Assembly (NCBI RefSeq): GCF_014279595.1
Contig: NZ_CP047943.1
Coordinates: 1,178,001 to 1,242,000, forward strand
Source of the DNA: Synechococcus sp. RS9909
GTDB taxonomy: Bacteria > Cyanobacteriota > Cyanobacteriia > PCC-6307 > Cyanobiaceae
Length of the DNA stretch: 64,000 nucleotides
Reading direction: 5' to 3'
Under the pieces are notes generated by a model that had not been told where the DNA came from, ran no database searches, and saw nothing but the letters and a program-made list of their open reading frames with translations. Of this stretch, positions 15,904 through 23,695 are shown in pieces (within the stretch, counting starts at the first letter, position 1; every line of letters begins with the position of its first letter). Position numbers and translations under genes: made by a program.

Positions 15904-16971
15904 TCAGAGTCGCCTGACTACATCATCGATGGCATCTTGACACTCGCCTGTTCGACGAGCATCGACGCTAACATTGGTTCCATATACTGAATAGCTTCTT
16001 TCTTTCAGATCAGAAAGGGGTGTGCCCAAGTGGGCCGCGACCACTCCCGCGGTATTGAAGTCTCGTAGTGGAACCGAGAATGAAGTCCTAAAACTGTCCA
16101 AGTCGTGTGGGGGAGGTGTTATTTGAGCGAATCTTTGAGGTGTATTTTGGAAGGCTGTGTAGAGAGCGTCGGCTGTAGCGTCAGAAAGTGCTCCATATGC
16201 TGCAGCTGAGCCCGAGTACTGTGTCAGCCGATTACCAATGACAAGGTGCACCATTGGGCGCAAGATGGCATGTGTATGGGCTTTTGCGGCATAAGTGTAC
16301 TGCCCATAAAATGGATGAGGAGGGTCTGCTCCATAAATCAATGAAAACATCGCATTAACGGCTACCCGAGACGCATCATCAGCATTTACAGGAACAACTA
16401 GTCGGTCGACACCTGATATTGCAATTTCTGTGTAGATACTGAAGCTTGGATTTGTATCAACAAAGACCACCCAATCTTCTTCGGTGCTTGTGGCATTTTC
16501 GATGAAACGACGCAAGATGCTGTGAACCCATTTCCAAGGGTGCTCTGCCGGCGGCAGCGCTGCTTGATTTGCTCTTTCGGAGATCAGTGGTGCCATTGGT
16601 TCGAGGTTGCCATCTCCACATAGCAGCAATAGATTGGGTGGTATGTGCTGATTCCAGTCACTAGGATTAACTATGAAGTCTGATGGGTGCGGGAGCTGAG
16701 CGCCCGAGCCACCTGAAAGGACGGTAGCCAAGTAACCCACCACAGACTTTGGGGTAGGATCAACTTGGCACAGTTGAAGAACTCTGTCTTCACCCTCTTG
16801 CCCACCACCGAGCAGAATCATTGATACATTTGCCTGTGGACACATATCAATTACAAGTGCTTTGCGCTCCGGATGAAGCTGTGCGTAACGAGTAGCGAGA
16901 TGAAAGGTGATTGTACTTTTGCCCACCCCTCCCTTGTTATTCCACAGCGCATAGCTTGCAGCAAGTGACAT
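15904..16971 (-). CDS. solitary ParA/MinD-like ATPase
   Basis: This 355-aa protein has the deviant Walker A WNNKGGVGKSTITFHLA at residues 10-25, the switch-like LVIDMCPQAN and the Walker B-like VFVDTNPSFS. ParA family members segregate DNA or position complexes, usually with a ParB-type partner, and none is adjacent. About 100 residues are longer than in minimal ParA. It lies in low-G+C DNA and is probably acquired. Confidence 0.75.
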   Translation of the reverse strand: MSLAASYALWNNKGGVGKSTITFHLATRYAQLHPERKALVIDMCPQANVSMILLGGGQEGEDRVLQLCQVDPTPKSVVGYLATVLSGGSGAQLPHPSDFIVNPSDWNQHIPPNLLLLCGDGNLEPMAPLISERANQAALPPAEHPWKWVHSILRRFIENATSTEEDWVVFVDTNPSFSIYTEIAISGVDRLVVPVNADDASRVAVNAMFSLIYGADPPHPFYGQYTYAAKAHTHAILRPMVHLVIGNRLTQYSGSAAAYGALSDATADALYTAFQNTPQRFAQITPPPHDLDSFRTSFSVPLRDFNTAGVVAAHLGTPLSDLKERSYSVYGTNVSVDARRTGECQDAIDDVVRRL

Positions 16972-17441
16972 TAGAGCTCTGATCTTGAGTAAGTGGAAGA
17001 ACTTTAGGGGATATGGCTCTGAGTCGCCACTTCGGACGCCAGCCCTGCAATGACTTATAGCGCTAAATGGGCGGATCGTTTCGAGGAGATGGTCCGACCC
17101 TTCGTGGTCCGCATAGGCACAGGAATTCGTTTCCGGATACCTCTAAACCCATTACGTGCCAGCCAATCACAGGCATATGGTCCTATCTGCCTGGTCCATA
17201 TGCGGGCCACCCATTGCCACAGCTGAGATCTGAAGGAGGCAAGCCGTCAGCCCCGGCGTAGCCGGTGCTGCTCCTCGGGATTTACACCACTCGGCGGGAC
17301 GCCCCCCGATGCCCTGCTCACCTATGCCGGGATGCTGTCGCAGCTGGCCTGACAGGAGCTGCCCGACTCCCTGACCCGCGTGGCCACCGATGTGGATGGC
17401 CATGGCACCCGGCGGTAGGGCGGCCACGATCCCAACAGCGC
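16972..17441. other. gap: promoter side of the ParA-like gene and decayed sequence
   Basis: The first 80 nt or so should carry the ParA-like promoter. From about 17265 the sequence becomes G+C-rich and reads as fragments in several frames broken by stops. It is probably the eroded front part of the dehydratase relic that becomes recognisable at 17442. Confidence 0.35.
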
Positions 17442-17705
17442 CGGCAACGTGATCGGCAGCGGCGACTGGGCGGCCGATCGGATCGTTCCCGATGCCATGC
17501 GGGCCCTGGCAGCACGTGCTGGAAGCCGCCCTCCAGCACTGGCCCGGCTCCTGACGCGATGGCTCCGACCCCCACGCCCCGCACGAGGCCGGCCGCCTGC
17601 ACCTGCAGATCGACAAGGCCCACCACCAGCTCGGCTGGCAGCACCGCTGGCGTGCTGTCTGGCGGAACTGGAGGCTTACGCAGGTTGCAAGCGCAGCCCC
17701 GCCTG
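17442..17705 (+). pseudogene. CDP-glucose 4,6-dehydratase relic
   Basis: Three family motifs survive in order but in different frames: NVIGSGDWAADRIVPDAMRAL, PWQHVLEA, and HEAGRLHLQIDKAHHQLGWQ, which is the C-terminal motif of RfbG-type SDR enzymes. Segments between them are deleted. The enzyme makes a deoxysugar precursor for surface polysaccharides, so this supports an older polysaccharide locus together with the CmcI-like relic. Confidence 0.65.
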
Positions 17706-17709
17706 AGCC

Positions 17710-17988
17710 ATGCTCATAAAACTTGAGCCATCACGCCACCACCCGCTGACCCGCCAGCCCATGCCTGTCTTGCTCCAAAGCTGGTCACTCGTGCAGGCCA
17801 AGGCGCTGTATCAGCGCATGGGGCGCCAGCGGCCCAGCTTTTGGCGGGGCTTGGAAGCCGCAGTGGATTGCGAGCCCTTGGCCCGGCCCACAGTCCGCCG
17901 ATCGATGGGATCCCGGAGTTTGCGGGCCGATCTTGAAGCTTTGCGCGCCGATCGTGATCAGGCACTCTCCCAACTCCTGAATGCCTGA
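17710..17988 (+). CDS. uncertain 92-aa open frame
   Basis: The C-terminal end looks helical and antitoxin-like (LRADLEALRADRDQALSQLL), but the N-terminal half is rich in P, Q and R with no recognisable fold. It follows the dehydratase relic directly. It could be a chimera of relic sequence and a real tail. Confidence 0.25.
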   Translation: MLIKLEPSRHHPLTRQPMPVLLQSWSLVQAKALYQRMGRQRPSFWRGLEAAVDCEPLARPTVRRSMGSRSLRADLEALRADRDQALSQLLNA

Positions 17989-18069
17989 AGAGCCGCTGCC
18001 ACGGCTGGATCCAGCCGATCAGCCAGCGATGGCCAGGCTTCATGCCGTTGTGGCACTGGCTACGGCTAC

Positions 18070-18351
18070 GTGAAGACCACGTCCTATTTCCGTGAGGTGG
18101 TGTGCACGAAACACCCAGGCATCGAAGCGGCCTGGATCCTGCGGGTGATGGCCGCACCCCTGAAGGAACGCAGACAGGCCGACGGCCGCTATGCCCTGTG
18201 GGGCCTGGTGCCAGAGGCACAGAACCGTGCGCTCAGGGTCATTACCCTTGAGGACAGAGAGACCGTCCACAACGCCTTCTTCGATCGGGGCTTTCTGAGG
18301 TCCCGCACTCCGTCACAACCTCCCCCATCTGCTGTGCCCCCTGCGCCATGA
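18070..18351 (+). CDS. DUF4258-like putative toxin
   Basis: This 93-aa protein has a compact N-terminal domain of about 75 residues (FREVVCTKHP, DGRYALWGLVPEA, ALRVITLEDRETVHNAFFDR), as in DUF4258 proteins that pair with DUF2283. The fold is RelE-like, so an RNase toxin is plausible. GTG 18070 is the start. It overlaps the next gene by 4 nt (ATGA). The proline-rich last 15 residues look like overlap filler. Confidence 0.6.
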   Translation: MKTTSYFREVVCTKHPGIEAAWILRVMAAPLKERRQADGRYALWGLVPEAQNRALRVITLEDRETVHNAFFDRGFLRSRTPSQPPPSAVPPAP

Positions 18352-18563
18352 AAATCCGTTACTTCCCGGATACCGACACCCTCCATATCGAGCTGGCCGA
18401 TCGAGTGAGCAGCAGTTCAGAAGCGATGAGCGACAACTTGATCATCGACTTCGATGAGCTAGGCAAGCCGGTCGGCGTGACTCTCGAGCACTACTCCCAG
18501 ATCAGTGACAGCAGCACGATCGAGACCCTGCTGCCGATCCACCCGATGCTGCAGCCGGCCTGA
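18348..18563 (+). CDS. DUF2283 putative antitoxin
   Basis: This 71-aa protein has the DUF2283 signature: MKIRYFPDTDTLHIEL, then DNLIIDFDELGKPVGVTLEHYS. DUF2283 genes regularly follow DUF4258 genes as predicted toxin-antitoxin pairs. The 4-nt overlap and co-direction support that here. Intact. Confidence 0.75.
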   Translation: MKIRYFPDTDTLHIELADRVSSSSEAMSDNLIIDFDELGKPVGVTLEHYSQISDSSTIETLLPIHPMLQPA

Positions 18564-18682
18564 CCTGTCACGACATCGACAGTCGAGACATGTGACCAAT
18601 CGCCGCGGAGGTGGTCGATGCATCGTCCCCAACAACTGAGCCTTCAGCTCAAAGGCATGGAGCGGCTGTTGGCTGATCCCGT

Positions 18683-18968
18683 CAGCGATAGACCCTGCGA
18701 CGATGGCCGATGCGCACCACCAGGATCACCGGGTCGCTGCGTTGCCATTCGTAGACCACGCGGTAACGGCCCACCCGTAAGCGCCGCAATCCTTCGAATT
18801 CACCCTTGAGCGCTGAACGGCTGTTGCTCAGCGACCAGCATCCGCAGCGAGCAGCGCATCGCGCACCTCCGCCCAGTCGAGAACGGGGTCGGCAGGGTCC
18901 TTTTCGCGAAGCGCCCTACGGTGAAACCGAGCGCCGCTCCCCAGCGGATGCCATGCCGGGCCAATCAC
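18683..18968 (-). pseudogene. RelBE-type toxin-antitoxin remnant
   Basis: The frame from 18968 to 18828 ends in DPADPVLDWAEVRDALLAAD, the C-terminal type of Phd/RelB antitoxins, but lacks the DNA-binding N-terminus. A second frame ending at 18683 encodes the C-terminal half of a RelE toxin (LRRLRVGRYRVVYEW, VVRIGHRRRVYR) with no N-terminus or start codon. Both genes appear to have lost their front halves. Confidence 0.6.
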
Positions 18969-19444
18969 CGGAGCAACGCGCCCAGGGTGCGGCGGATGTC
19001 CTTGAGCGGCAGCAGCAGGTGCAGCGGATCGGTGGGTGAACGCTCGAACTCCGGGATCCGGTGCTCGTAGAAGCTCCGGGCTTCCTCAGACTCGGCATGG
19101 ACCAGCAAGCCACGGCAGCCGATCGCCTCGCCCAGGCTGGCGACTCGGGCGATCACATCCAGCAACAGGGCAGCGCCAAGGCCGTGGCCTTCATGGCGTT
19201 CGTCGACCCCCAGACGAGCCAGCAAGGCGATGGGCTGGGTCGCCACGCTCGCCATGCACCAGGCGTAGTAGGCGACCACATGCCGCTGATCCACTGCGGT
19301 GACCACAAACACACGGGTGGTACCGGTGCCATGGGCCTGCCGAGCCGTCTCAACCAGCCAGGCTGTCTGCTCTTCCGATCGGCAGCGAAAGCCTGCGAGC
19401 TGGTGACGGGCCGCCAGCAGCTCTGGCGGTTGGTAGCCGCTCAT
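18965..19444 (-). CDS. GNAT acetyltransferase toxin (TacT/AtaT type)
   Basis: This 159-aa GNAT-fold protein has the acetyl-CoA loop RHEGHGLGAALLLDV and the catalytic-type HRIPEFERSP segment (SFYEHRIPEF). Toxins of this group acetylate aminoacyl-tRNA and stop translation. The start overlaps the DUF1778 antitoxin stop by 4 nt (ATGA). Intact. Confidence 0.85.
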   Translation of the reverse strand: MSGYQPPELLAARHQLAGFRCRSEEQTAWLVETARQAHGTGTTRVFVVTAVDQRHVVAYYAWCMASVATQPIALLARLGVDERHEGHGLGAALLLDVIARVASLGEAIGCRGLLVHAESEEARSFYEHRIPEFERSPTDPLHLLLPLKDIRRTLGALLR

Positions 19445-19773
19445 GCCTCGGGCTGATCCTCCACTGGAGTGACAAAGGGCGACCGCCGCTGCAGCAGGAG
19501 CGCCAGCCCCGGCAGGTTGCGGGCCGGGCGGCTATTGATCCGCTCCCATTCTTTTTGGCCGTCGGCATCGAGCACGAACTGCTCCCGGTCGGCCAGCACC
19601 CGCTGGGCCGCCAGGCGCCCCTGAGCGAGCAGGAAGGAACTGCGGTCGGTGCCGAGGGCCGCAGCGGCCCGATCCAGAAGGTCGCGGTCGTCTTCTGTGG
19701 CCCGCAGCTCGATTCGGCTGGTCTTGGCCGGCCGGTGACCCTGGGGCTTGGTGCTGGTCAAGGCGACACCCAC
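19441..19773 (-). CDS. DUF1778 antitoxin
   Basis: This 110-aa protein has a ribbon-helix-helix (SRIELRATEDDRDLLDRAAAALG), then SSFLLAQGRLAAQRVLADREQFVLDADG. This is the standard DUF1778 pattern, with a C-terminal toxin-binding tail. GTG 19773 gives an N-terminus of normal length. It probably binds the GTACGG repeats just upstream. Confidence 0.88.
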   Translation of the reverse strand: MGVALTSTKPQGHRPAKTSRIELRATEDDRDLLDRAAAALGTDRSSFLLAQGRLAAQRVLADREQFVLDADGQKEWERINSRPARNLPGLALLLQRRSPFVTPVEDQPEA

Positions 19774-19780
19774 CCGAAAC

Positions 19781-19797
19781 GTACGGACACTGTACGG
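19781..19797. promoter_or_regulatory. direct-repeat operator of the DUF1778/GNAT pair
   Basis: GTACGG occurs at 19781-19786 and 19792-19797, spaced by 11 bp (one helical turn), 8-24 nt upstream of the antitoxin GTG. This suits cooperative binding by a ribbon-helix-helix dimer. Confidence 0.45.
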
Positions 19798-19898
19798 TGC
19801 TGATCAGAGAGAAGGGGCTGCAGCCTCCACCAGCGCCTCCAGCTGTGAGCGCGCAGCAAAGATGGAACACCTGATCGGCGCTGCTCTGCTGTGGCGCC

Positions 19899-20705
19899 TC
19901 AGAGGATGGCGCCCACCACCACCGCCCAGCCCCTGCCCGGGGCATAGCCATAGGCACCGCCGCCGATCGGCTCCACCATCCAGCGCTTCCCGTAGCCGCA
20001 GGCCCGCGAAGCGGTAATTCAGCCGGCTGAACCGCAGCCCCATCCCCTTGACGTTGAGGGTGGTGCCGTGGATCAGATCGGGCTCCCCCCAGGGGTCGTT
20101 CACCACCACATGGGTGGGGGTGTGGCCATAGACGATCAGCCAGTGCCCTGAGCCGGTGGGCCGCTCGACCGGGCCCCGGTGGATGTAGCCGCAGGGGACC
20201 AGGATGCCACGGTTGATCTGCTGCACGATCAGCTGGAAGTCAGCGTTCTGCACCATCCGGGCCGTGACGCCGAAATGGGCGAGGGCACGCAGCTGGGCGT
20301 TGGCGTCGGTGGTGTCGCCACTGGTTCTCTGCTCGTCGTCTGCGACGCCGAGGTGCTGCACCACCGCCAGGTACTGGTCGTCGCCATTGGCGCCCTTGAG
20401 CGTGCCGGGCTTGATGGCCTCCAGGAGCATGGCGCAGCTGGAGGAGAAGCAGGTGCGATCGCGCTGGGACAGCTGGGCGGAATCGCGCTGATTGAACCGG
20501 GGCACTCCCACCAGCGGGTTGGGGTGGCGCAGAACGGCCGGAGCAGGAGCCCGACCCGGAGCCTTGGTCTCCACCGCGGCCTTCCACAGATCCCGCAGCT
20601 CGCTGCCCTCAGCCAGGCGCGGTGATGGGCCTTGGCGGGGTCGTAGTAGGTGACGTAGTTGCTGGTGGGGACTGGAGGCTTCCCCTGCTTGGTGGTTTTG
20701 CTCAT
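19899..20705 (-). pseudogene. C39-like papain-fold peptidase, two frameshifts
   Basis: ATG 20705 starts MSKTTKQGKPPVPTSNYVTY. The core in another frame carries VPRFNQRDS, a candidate catalytic Cys in DRTCFSSSCAMLLEA, and the His in GSGHWLIVYGH followed by VVNDPWGEP. The natural end, WMVEPIGGGAYGYAPGRGW, lies in a third relation of frame and stops at 19899. Shifts are needed near 20615 and near 20010. Such peptidases occur among cyanobacterial prophage lysis genes. Overlap with the gene upstream is ATGA. Confidence 0.7.
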
Positions 20706-21073
20706 GGCTGCCACTGCTCCAGTTCCTCCGGCGTTGCCCCCTCCAGCCATCCCGCAAAGGCCTCATCGCCCATCTGGCCCACCGCATGATCCGCTGCTGC
20801 CCGCGGGTCGAATAGGGCAAACAGTGGCCTCAGGTCGTCTGTGGCCCAGCTCTCGCCGGTGAGCGCCTCCAGCTTCTGGCGCACCACCTGCTCGAGCTCG
20901 GCGCCAGAGCAGCGCTGCAGCAGCCCCGGCAGCAGCGGATCGAGCTGGCAGAACAGCAGGGGCGCGACCGCCAGGATGCGGCGCTGCACAAACCGCCGCG
21001 CCAGTGGTTTCACTACCGCCTCCATGGCGCCGAGGGCCAGGAAGGCGATGGCCAGATCAAGCAGCCAGCCCAT
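20702..21073 (-). CDS. phage-type membrane-anchored protein (123 aa)
   Basis: The N-terminus is a membrane segment (WLLDLAIAFLALGAMEAVV) followed by basic residues. The rest is helical (LDPLLPGLLQRCSGAELEQVV, TPEELEQW). It sits in an overlapping three-gene set ending in the C39-like peptidase. ATG 21073 was chosen because upstream sequence reads as the Gly-rich tail of the neighbouring gene in another frame. The family is unknown. Confidence 0.5.
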   Translation of the reverse strand: MGWLLDLAIAFLALGAMEAVVKPLARRFVQRRILAVAPLLFCQLDPLLPGLLQRCSGAELEQVVRQKLEALTGESWATDDLRPLFALFDPRAAADHAVGQMGDEAFAGWLEGATPEELEQWQP

Positions 21074-21431
21074 CGTCCCCGTCCTCGTCGCTTGTGCTGG
21101 AGCGGAACTGGCCGAGCCGGTTCCTGGGCGGCAGGTGCCGCACCACGGCAGCCGGGATGCCACCACCGGGGCCGGGGCCGCCGCCACCCGGGCCTTGACC
21201 GCCTGGGACCCTGCCGCCGGCACGGCTGGAGTCCATGAAATAAGTGGCGGCCGACTGGCCGGCCAGGGCAATCGCCGGCAGGGCCAAGGCCCAGCGGCTT
21301 TCACACAAGATCACGTCCTTGGCTCGGATCTCACAGGCCCCGACAAAGGCCATCAGCGAGAGGATCTCAGCGCCGACCAGGGCCAGGATCGGTGCGGCGT
21401 TGCTGCTCATTTGGGGTGGTGCCATCGGCAT
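21057..21431 (-). CDS. phage-type protein with Gly/Pro-rich tail
   Basis: This 124-aa protein has two hydrophobic helices (APILALVGAEILSLMAFVG, LALPAIALAGQSAATYF), then a glycine/proline-rich linker and a charged end. Starts at 21431, 21425 and 21410 are possible, none with a strong ribosome site. It overlaps the next gene by 17 nt. It may be a membrane protein of the prophage lysis set. Confidence 0.45.
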   Translation of the reverse strand: MPMAPPQMSSNAAPILALVGAEILSLMAFVGACEIRAKDVILCESRWALALPAIALAGQSAATYFMDSSRAGGRVPGGQGPGGGGPGPGGGIPAAVVRHLPPRNRLGQFRSSTSDEDGDDGLAA

Positions 21432-21454
21432 TGCTGGGGCCACCGCAGGCAGAT

Positions 21455-21483
21455 CGGCCAGCCCTCCATGGGCTTTTGCCAGG
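21455..21483. repeat. 29-bp direct repeat, left copy, beside vapXD
   Basis: These 29 bp are identical to 22280-22308. Weaker similarity continues for about 60 bp to the right of each copy. The pair brackets the VapX/VapD cassette (about 800 bp between copies). Confidence 0.85.
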
Positions 21484-21736
21484 TAGGCGCACGGCTCAAC
21501 TACAGAGAGGGGGCTCAGCCCTCGCTGGTGTGCTGCAGAAGGGGTGCCACCAGCAACCTCCACGGATGATCGTCGCCAGGCTCCAGCTATCGGCCTCGCT
21601 GACATCTCCATGGGGTCACAAAGCCGAGGCGAAACTGGCGGCAGCAGGAGCAGCCAGGGTGAGCCCCCCAGCCCAAGGTACGGAGCCGGAACAAAACCGA
21701 CTAGAGTTGCAGTGGCTAACCGATGGAGACCCCGCA

Positions 21737-21937
21737 GTGCCATCAACCCTTGAAAAGCCTGCGACCCCCGTTGGCGCAATCAAGAGCTTTGGCCCATTTG
21801 GGGCTAAGTACAAAGTTGGCGAGGCTATTCAAAAACTCGACGATGATGACTGGATGGTTGAAGTCGTCTTAATCGAGAGCGGAGAACGAGCGGAATACCG
21901 GCTAAGCCGCATCGAGAGCGACCCAGAGGCCGAATAA
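21737..21937 (+). CDS. DUF5397-like antitoxin of VapD
   Basis: This 66-aa protein has a core IKSFGPFGAKYKVGEAI, then MVEVVLIESGERAEYRLSRIESDPEAE, resembling the small DUF5397/VapX-type genes that precede vapD. GTG 21737 is the likely start; the long upstream extension of the frame runs through phage-type sequence. Its TAA abuts the vapD ATG. Confidence 0.65.
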   Translation: MPSTLEKPATPVGAIKSFGPFGAKYKVGEAIQKLDDDDWMVEVVLIESGERAEYRLSRIESDPEAE

Positions 21938-22216
21938 ATGTATGCGGTCGCCTTTGACTTGGTTGTCAGCGAAACCGAGAAGCATCACCCCAAGGGGATT
22001 ACACAGGCCTACACGGAAATTGCATCGGTCCTTGGGGAGCATGGTTTCAGCCGCGTGCAAGGAAGCCTCTATGTCTCTAGCAATGAAGACATGGCAAATC
22101 TATTCCTCGCGATTCAAGCTTTGAGAAGCAGGTCGTGGTTCCCGAAATCCGTGCGTGATATTCGCGCATTCCGAATTGAACAATGGTCTGATTTTACGGC
22201 TGTCGTGAAGAGCTGA
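21938..22216 (+). CDS. vapD: VapD ribonuclease (Cas2-like fold)
   Basis: This 92-aa protein begins MYAVAFDLVVSE and continues with TQAYTEIASVLGEHGFSRVQGSLYVS and VRDIRAFRIEQWSDFT. This is the VapD pattern with the ferredoxin-like Cas2 fold. VapD proteins are mRNA-cleaving toxins. G+C is lower than in the surroundings, which fits acquisition as a cassette between the two 29-bp repeats. Intact. Confidence 0.9.
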   Translation: MYAVAFDLVVSETEKHHPKGITQAYTEIASVLGEHGFSRVQGSLYVSSNEDMANLFLAIQALRSRSWFPKSVRDIRAFRIEQWSDFTAVVKS

Positions 22217-22279
22217 AGCTGCTCGCTCTTGGGGTAAACGATCAAGGATCTGACAAAGCGCTCAAAAGTCACCGCAGAC

Positions 22280-22308
22280 CGGCCAGCCCTCCATGGGCTT
22301 TTGCCAGG
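22280..22308. repeat. 29-bp direct repeat, right copy, beside vapXD
   Basis: This is the partner of 21455-21483. Read on the minus strand, both copies share WQKPMEGWP in one frame, so they may be pieces of one phage gene split by the cassette. Confidence 0.85.
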
Positions 22309-22346
22309 CCGGCCCACGCTTAGCGGCCCTACTGCAGGAAGGGGCC

Positions 22347-22850
22347 TCAGCTCTCAGCGGTGAGCTGCTGGAATCGACCTGTGGACCCTGCGGCCTCTTG
22401 CAGCTGGCTGTCCCAGTCGTTGGGTGGGTGACCGCTGGCCAGCATGGCCTGGAACACCCGATAGGCATCGCTCTTGCTGCCATAGGCGCGCTTGGTCTGT
22501 TGGTCGTTCACCCAAGCGAGCACGATCACCTTGGAGCGGCTGTGAAAGCGAAAAAACAGCCGGTATTGCTGGAAAAACTTCGCCCTGCGCCAATGCCGAT
22601 GCTCAGCCCCCAGGGTGGATCCCTGCTGAAACTCCTTGCGGCTGGGATCCTGGGGGATGTCGTGGAGCATCAACCGGGTGATCGCCGCCAGGTGCTTGCT
22701 GGTGGCCTTGCTGCCATACCCCTGGGGATCCTTGCGGCGGAGTGCCTCCACATCCGTGATCAGCGCCTCCAGCTGATCGAGAAATAGCGGATGCGCAAAC
22801 ACACGCCAGCCGTTGATCACGACAACCGCCGGGGCGGCTTCATCCGCCAT
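22347..22850 (-). CDS. yhaV: YhaV-type ribonuclease toxin
   Basis: This 167-aa protein is a textbook YhaV: NGWRVFAHPLFLDQLEALI, KHLAAITRLML, GSTLGAEHRHWRRAKFFQQYRLFFRF and VLAWVNDQQTKRAYGSKSDAY. It is a RelE-superfamily RNase. The ATG overlaps the prlF stop (TGATG). Full length. Confidence 0.93.
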   Translation of the reverse strand: MADEAAPAVVVINGWRVFAHPLFLDQLEALITDVEALRRKDPQGYGSKATSKHLAAITRLMLHDIPQDPSRKEFQQGSTLGAEHRHWRRAKFFQQYRLFFRFHSRSKVIVLAWVNDQQTKRAYGSKSDAYRVFQAMLASGHPPNDWDSQLQEAAGSTGRFQQLTAES

Positions 22851-23257
22851 CAGACGATTGGCTTCGAGGGGAGGTTGCTCATGCAGTCGTCATCCTCTGG
22901 AGGTGGACCATCGAGATCCACCGCAATCCCGCCCACGAGCTCCTGCAAGCGGCCCGCCAGATCTGCGCTGATGGGCTGGAGACGCTCGGGATGGGCGGCG
23001 ATGTCTTGCTCCAGCAGAACCAGGAAGGGTGCCAGCGCCGGATCGTCGTCTGCAGGCTCTGGGCAGGCGCGCTGCAGGACCACCTCGCCATTGGCACGGA
23101 AGGCATAGCGGATTCGGTCACGCTTGCGTAGCCCCAGGGCCCGCCGCACCGGCTGCGGCACGGTGGTCTGATAGCGATCGGTGAGGGCCGATTCCACCTC
23201 CTCGATCGGGGAGTCTCCAGCGGTGGCAGCCGGGGCAGAGGCGGGGAGAACAGCCAT
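22850..23257 (-). CDS. prlF: PrlF (SohA)-type antitoxin
   Basis: This 135-aa AbrB-fold protein contains SALTDRYQTTVPQPVRRALGLRKRDRIRYAF, the PrlF core. An acidic C-terminal domain follows (DDDPALAPFLVLLEQDIAAHPERL). It neutralises YhaV and represses the operon. ATG 23257 is preferred; ATG 23275 would place the start inside the operator-like repeats. Confidence 0.9.
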   Translation of the reverse strand: MAVLPASAPAATAGDSPIEEVESALTDRYQTTVPQPVRRALGLRKRDRIRYAFRANGEVVLQRACPEPADDDPALAPFLVLLEQDIAAHPERLQPISADLAGRLQELVGGIAVDLDGPPPEDDDCMSNLPSKPIV

Positions 23258-23271
23258 CGGACCAACCAAGA

Positions 23272-23303
23272 GCATTGCAACAATGGTAATGCAACTGCAT
23301 TGC
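23272..23303. promoter_or_regulatory. operator-like repeats upstream of prlF
   Basis: GCATTGC occurs at 23272-23278 and 23297-23303. AATGCA-AC-TGCATT is a perfect inverted repeat at 23288-23301. These lie just before the antitoxin start, as expected for AbrB-type autoregulation. Confidence 0.5.
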
Positions 23304-23394
23304 CGCGACAGCCGGGCGGCCTCAGCCCCCACCGGCAAGCTGCTGGCTGGCCTTGCCCAGAAGCCCCAGACTGGAGGCAGCCCGCTCAACGCCA

Positions 23395-23613
23395 ATGAGC
23401 ACAGCCGCCGCCCAACGACCCACGGCGATCCTTCACCGCGAGGAGGAGGTGGTCGTGGCCGAGTGCCCGGAGGTCGGCACCGTGAGCCAAGGCGACACCG
23501 TGGAAGAAGCCCTGGCCAACCTGCGGGAGGCCACCGAACTGTTCCTGGAGGAGTGTCCGCAGCCGGCGTTGGCGCCAAGGCTACTCACCACCTTTGAGGT
23601 GAGCGTTGCCTAA
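23395..23613 (+). CDS. hicB: HicB-type antitoxin
   Basis: This 72-aa protein has the partial RNase H-like HicB fold: TAILHREEEVVVAECPEVGTVSQGDTVEEALANLREATELFLEE in outline. It ends TTFEVSVA. It is divergent from prlF-yhaV and shares their promoter region. Its HicA partner survives only as a fragment overlapping its 3' end. Confidence 0.85.
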   Translation: MSTAAAQRPTAILHREEEVVVAECPEVGTVSQGDTVEEALANLREATELFLEECPQPALAPRLLTTFEVSVA

Positions 23614-23695
23614 GCTCCCGCGCCTCCCTGCCAGTGACCGCTGGCTGACCCTGACAGAATGGAATGGGTCCACTGACCTGGAGCGGAACCGATGA
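23606..23695 (+). pseudogene. HicA toxin start fragment
   Basis: TTG 23606, overlapping the hicB stop, opens MPKLPRLPASDR, very like the start of HicA toxins (MPKLPRLSG...). After about 12 residues it loses similarity and stops at 23695, inside the next module. The catalytic His region is gone, so this is an inactivated hicA with the following TA pair fused onto its remains. Confidence 0.55.

Noticed and set aside
21938-22216. Cas2 gene
   Set aside because: The fold is Cas2-like, but the sequence pattern and the preceding VapX-like gene fit VapD. No cas1 or repeats are nearby.
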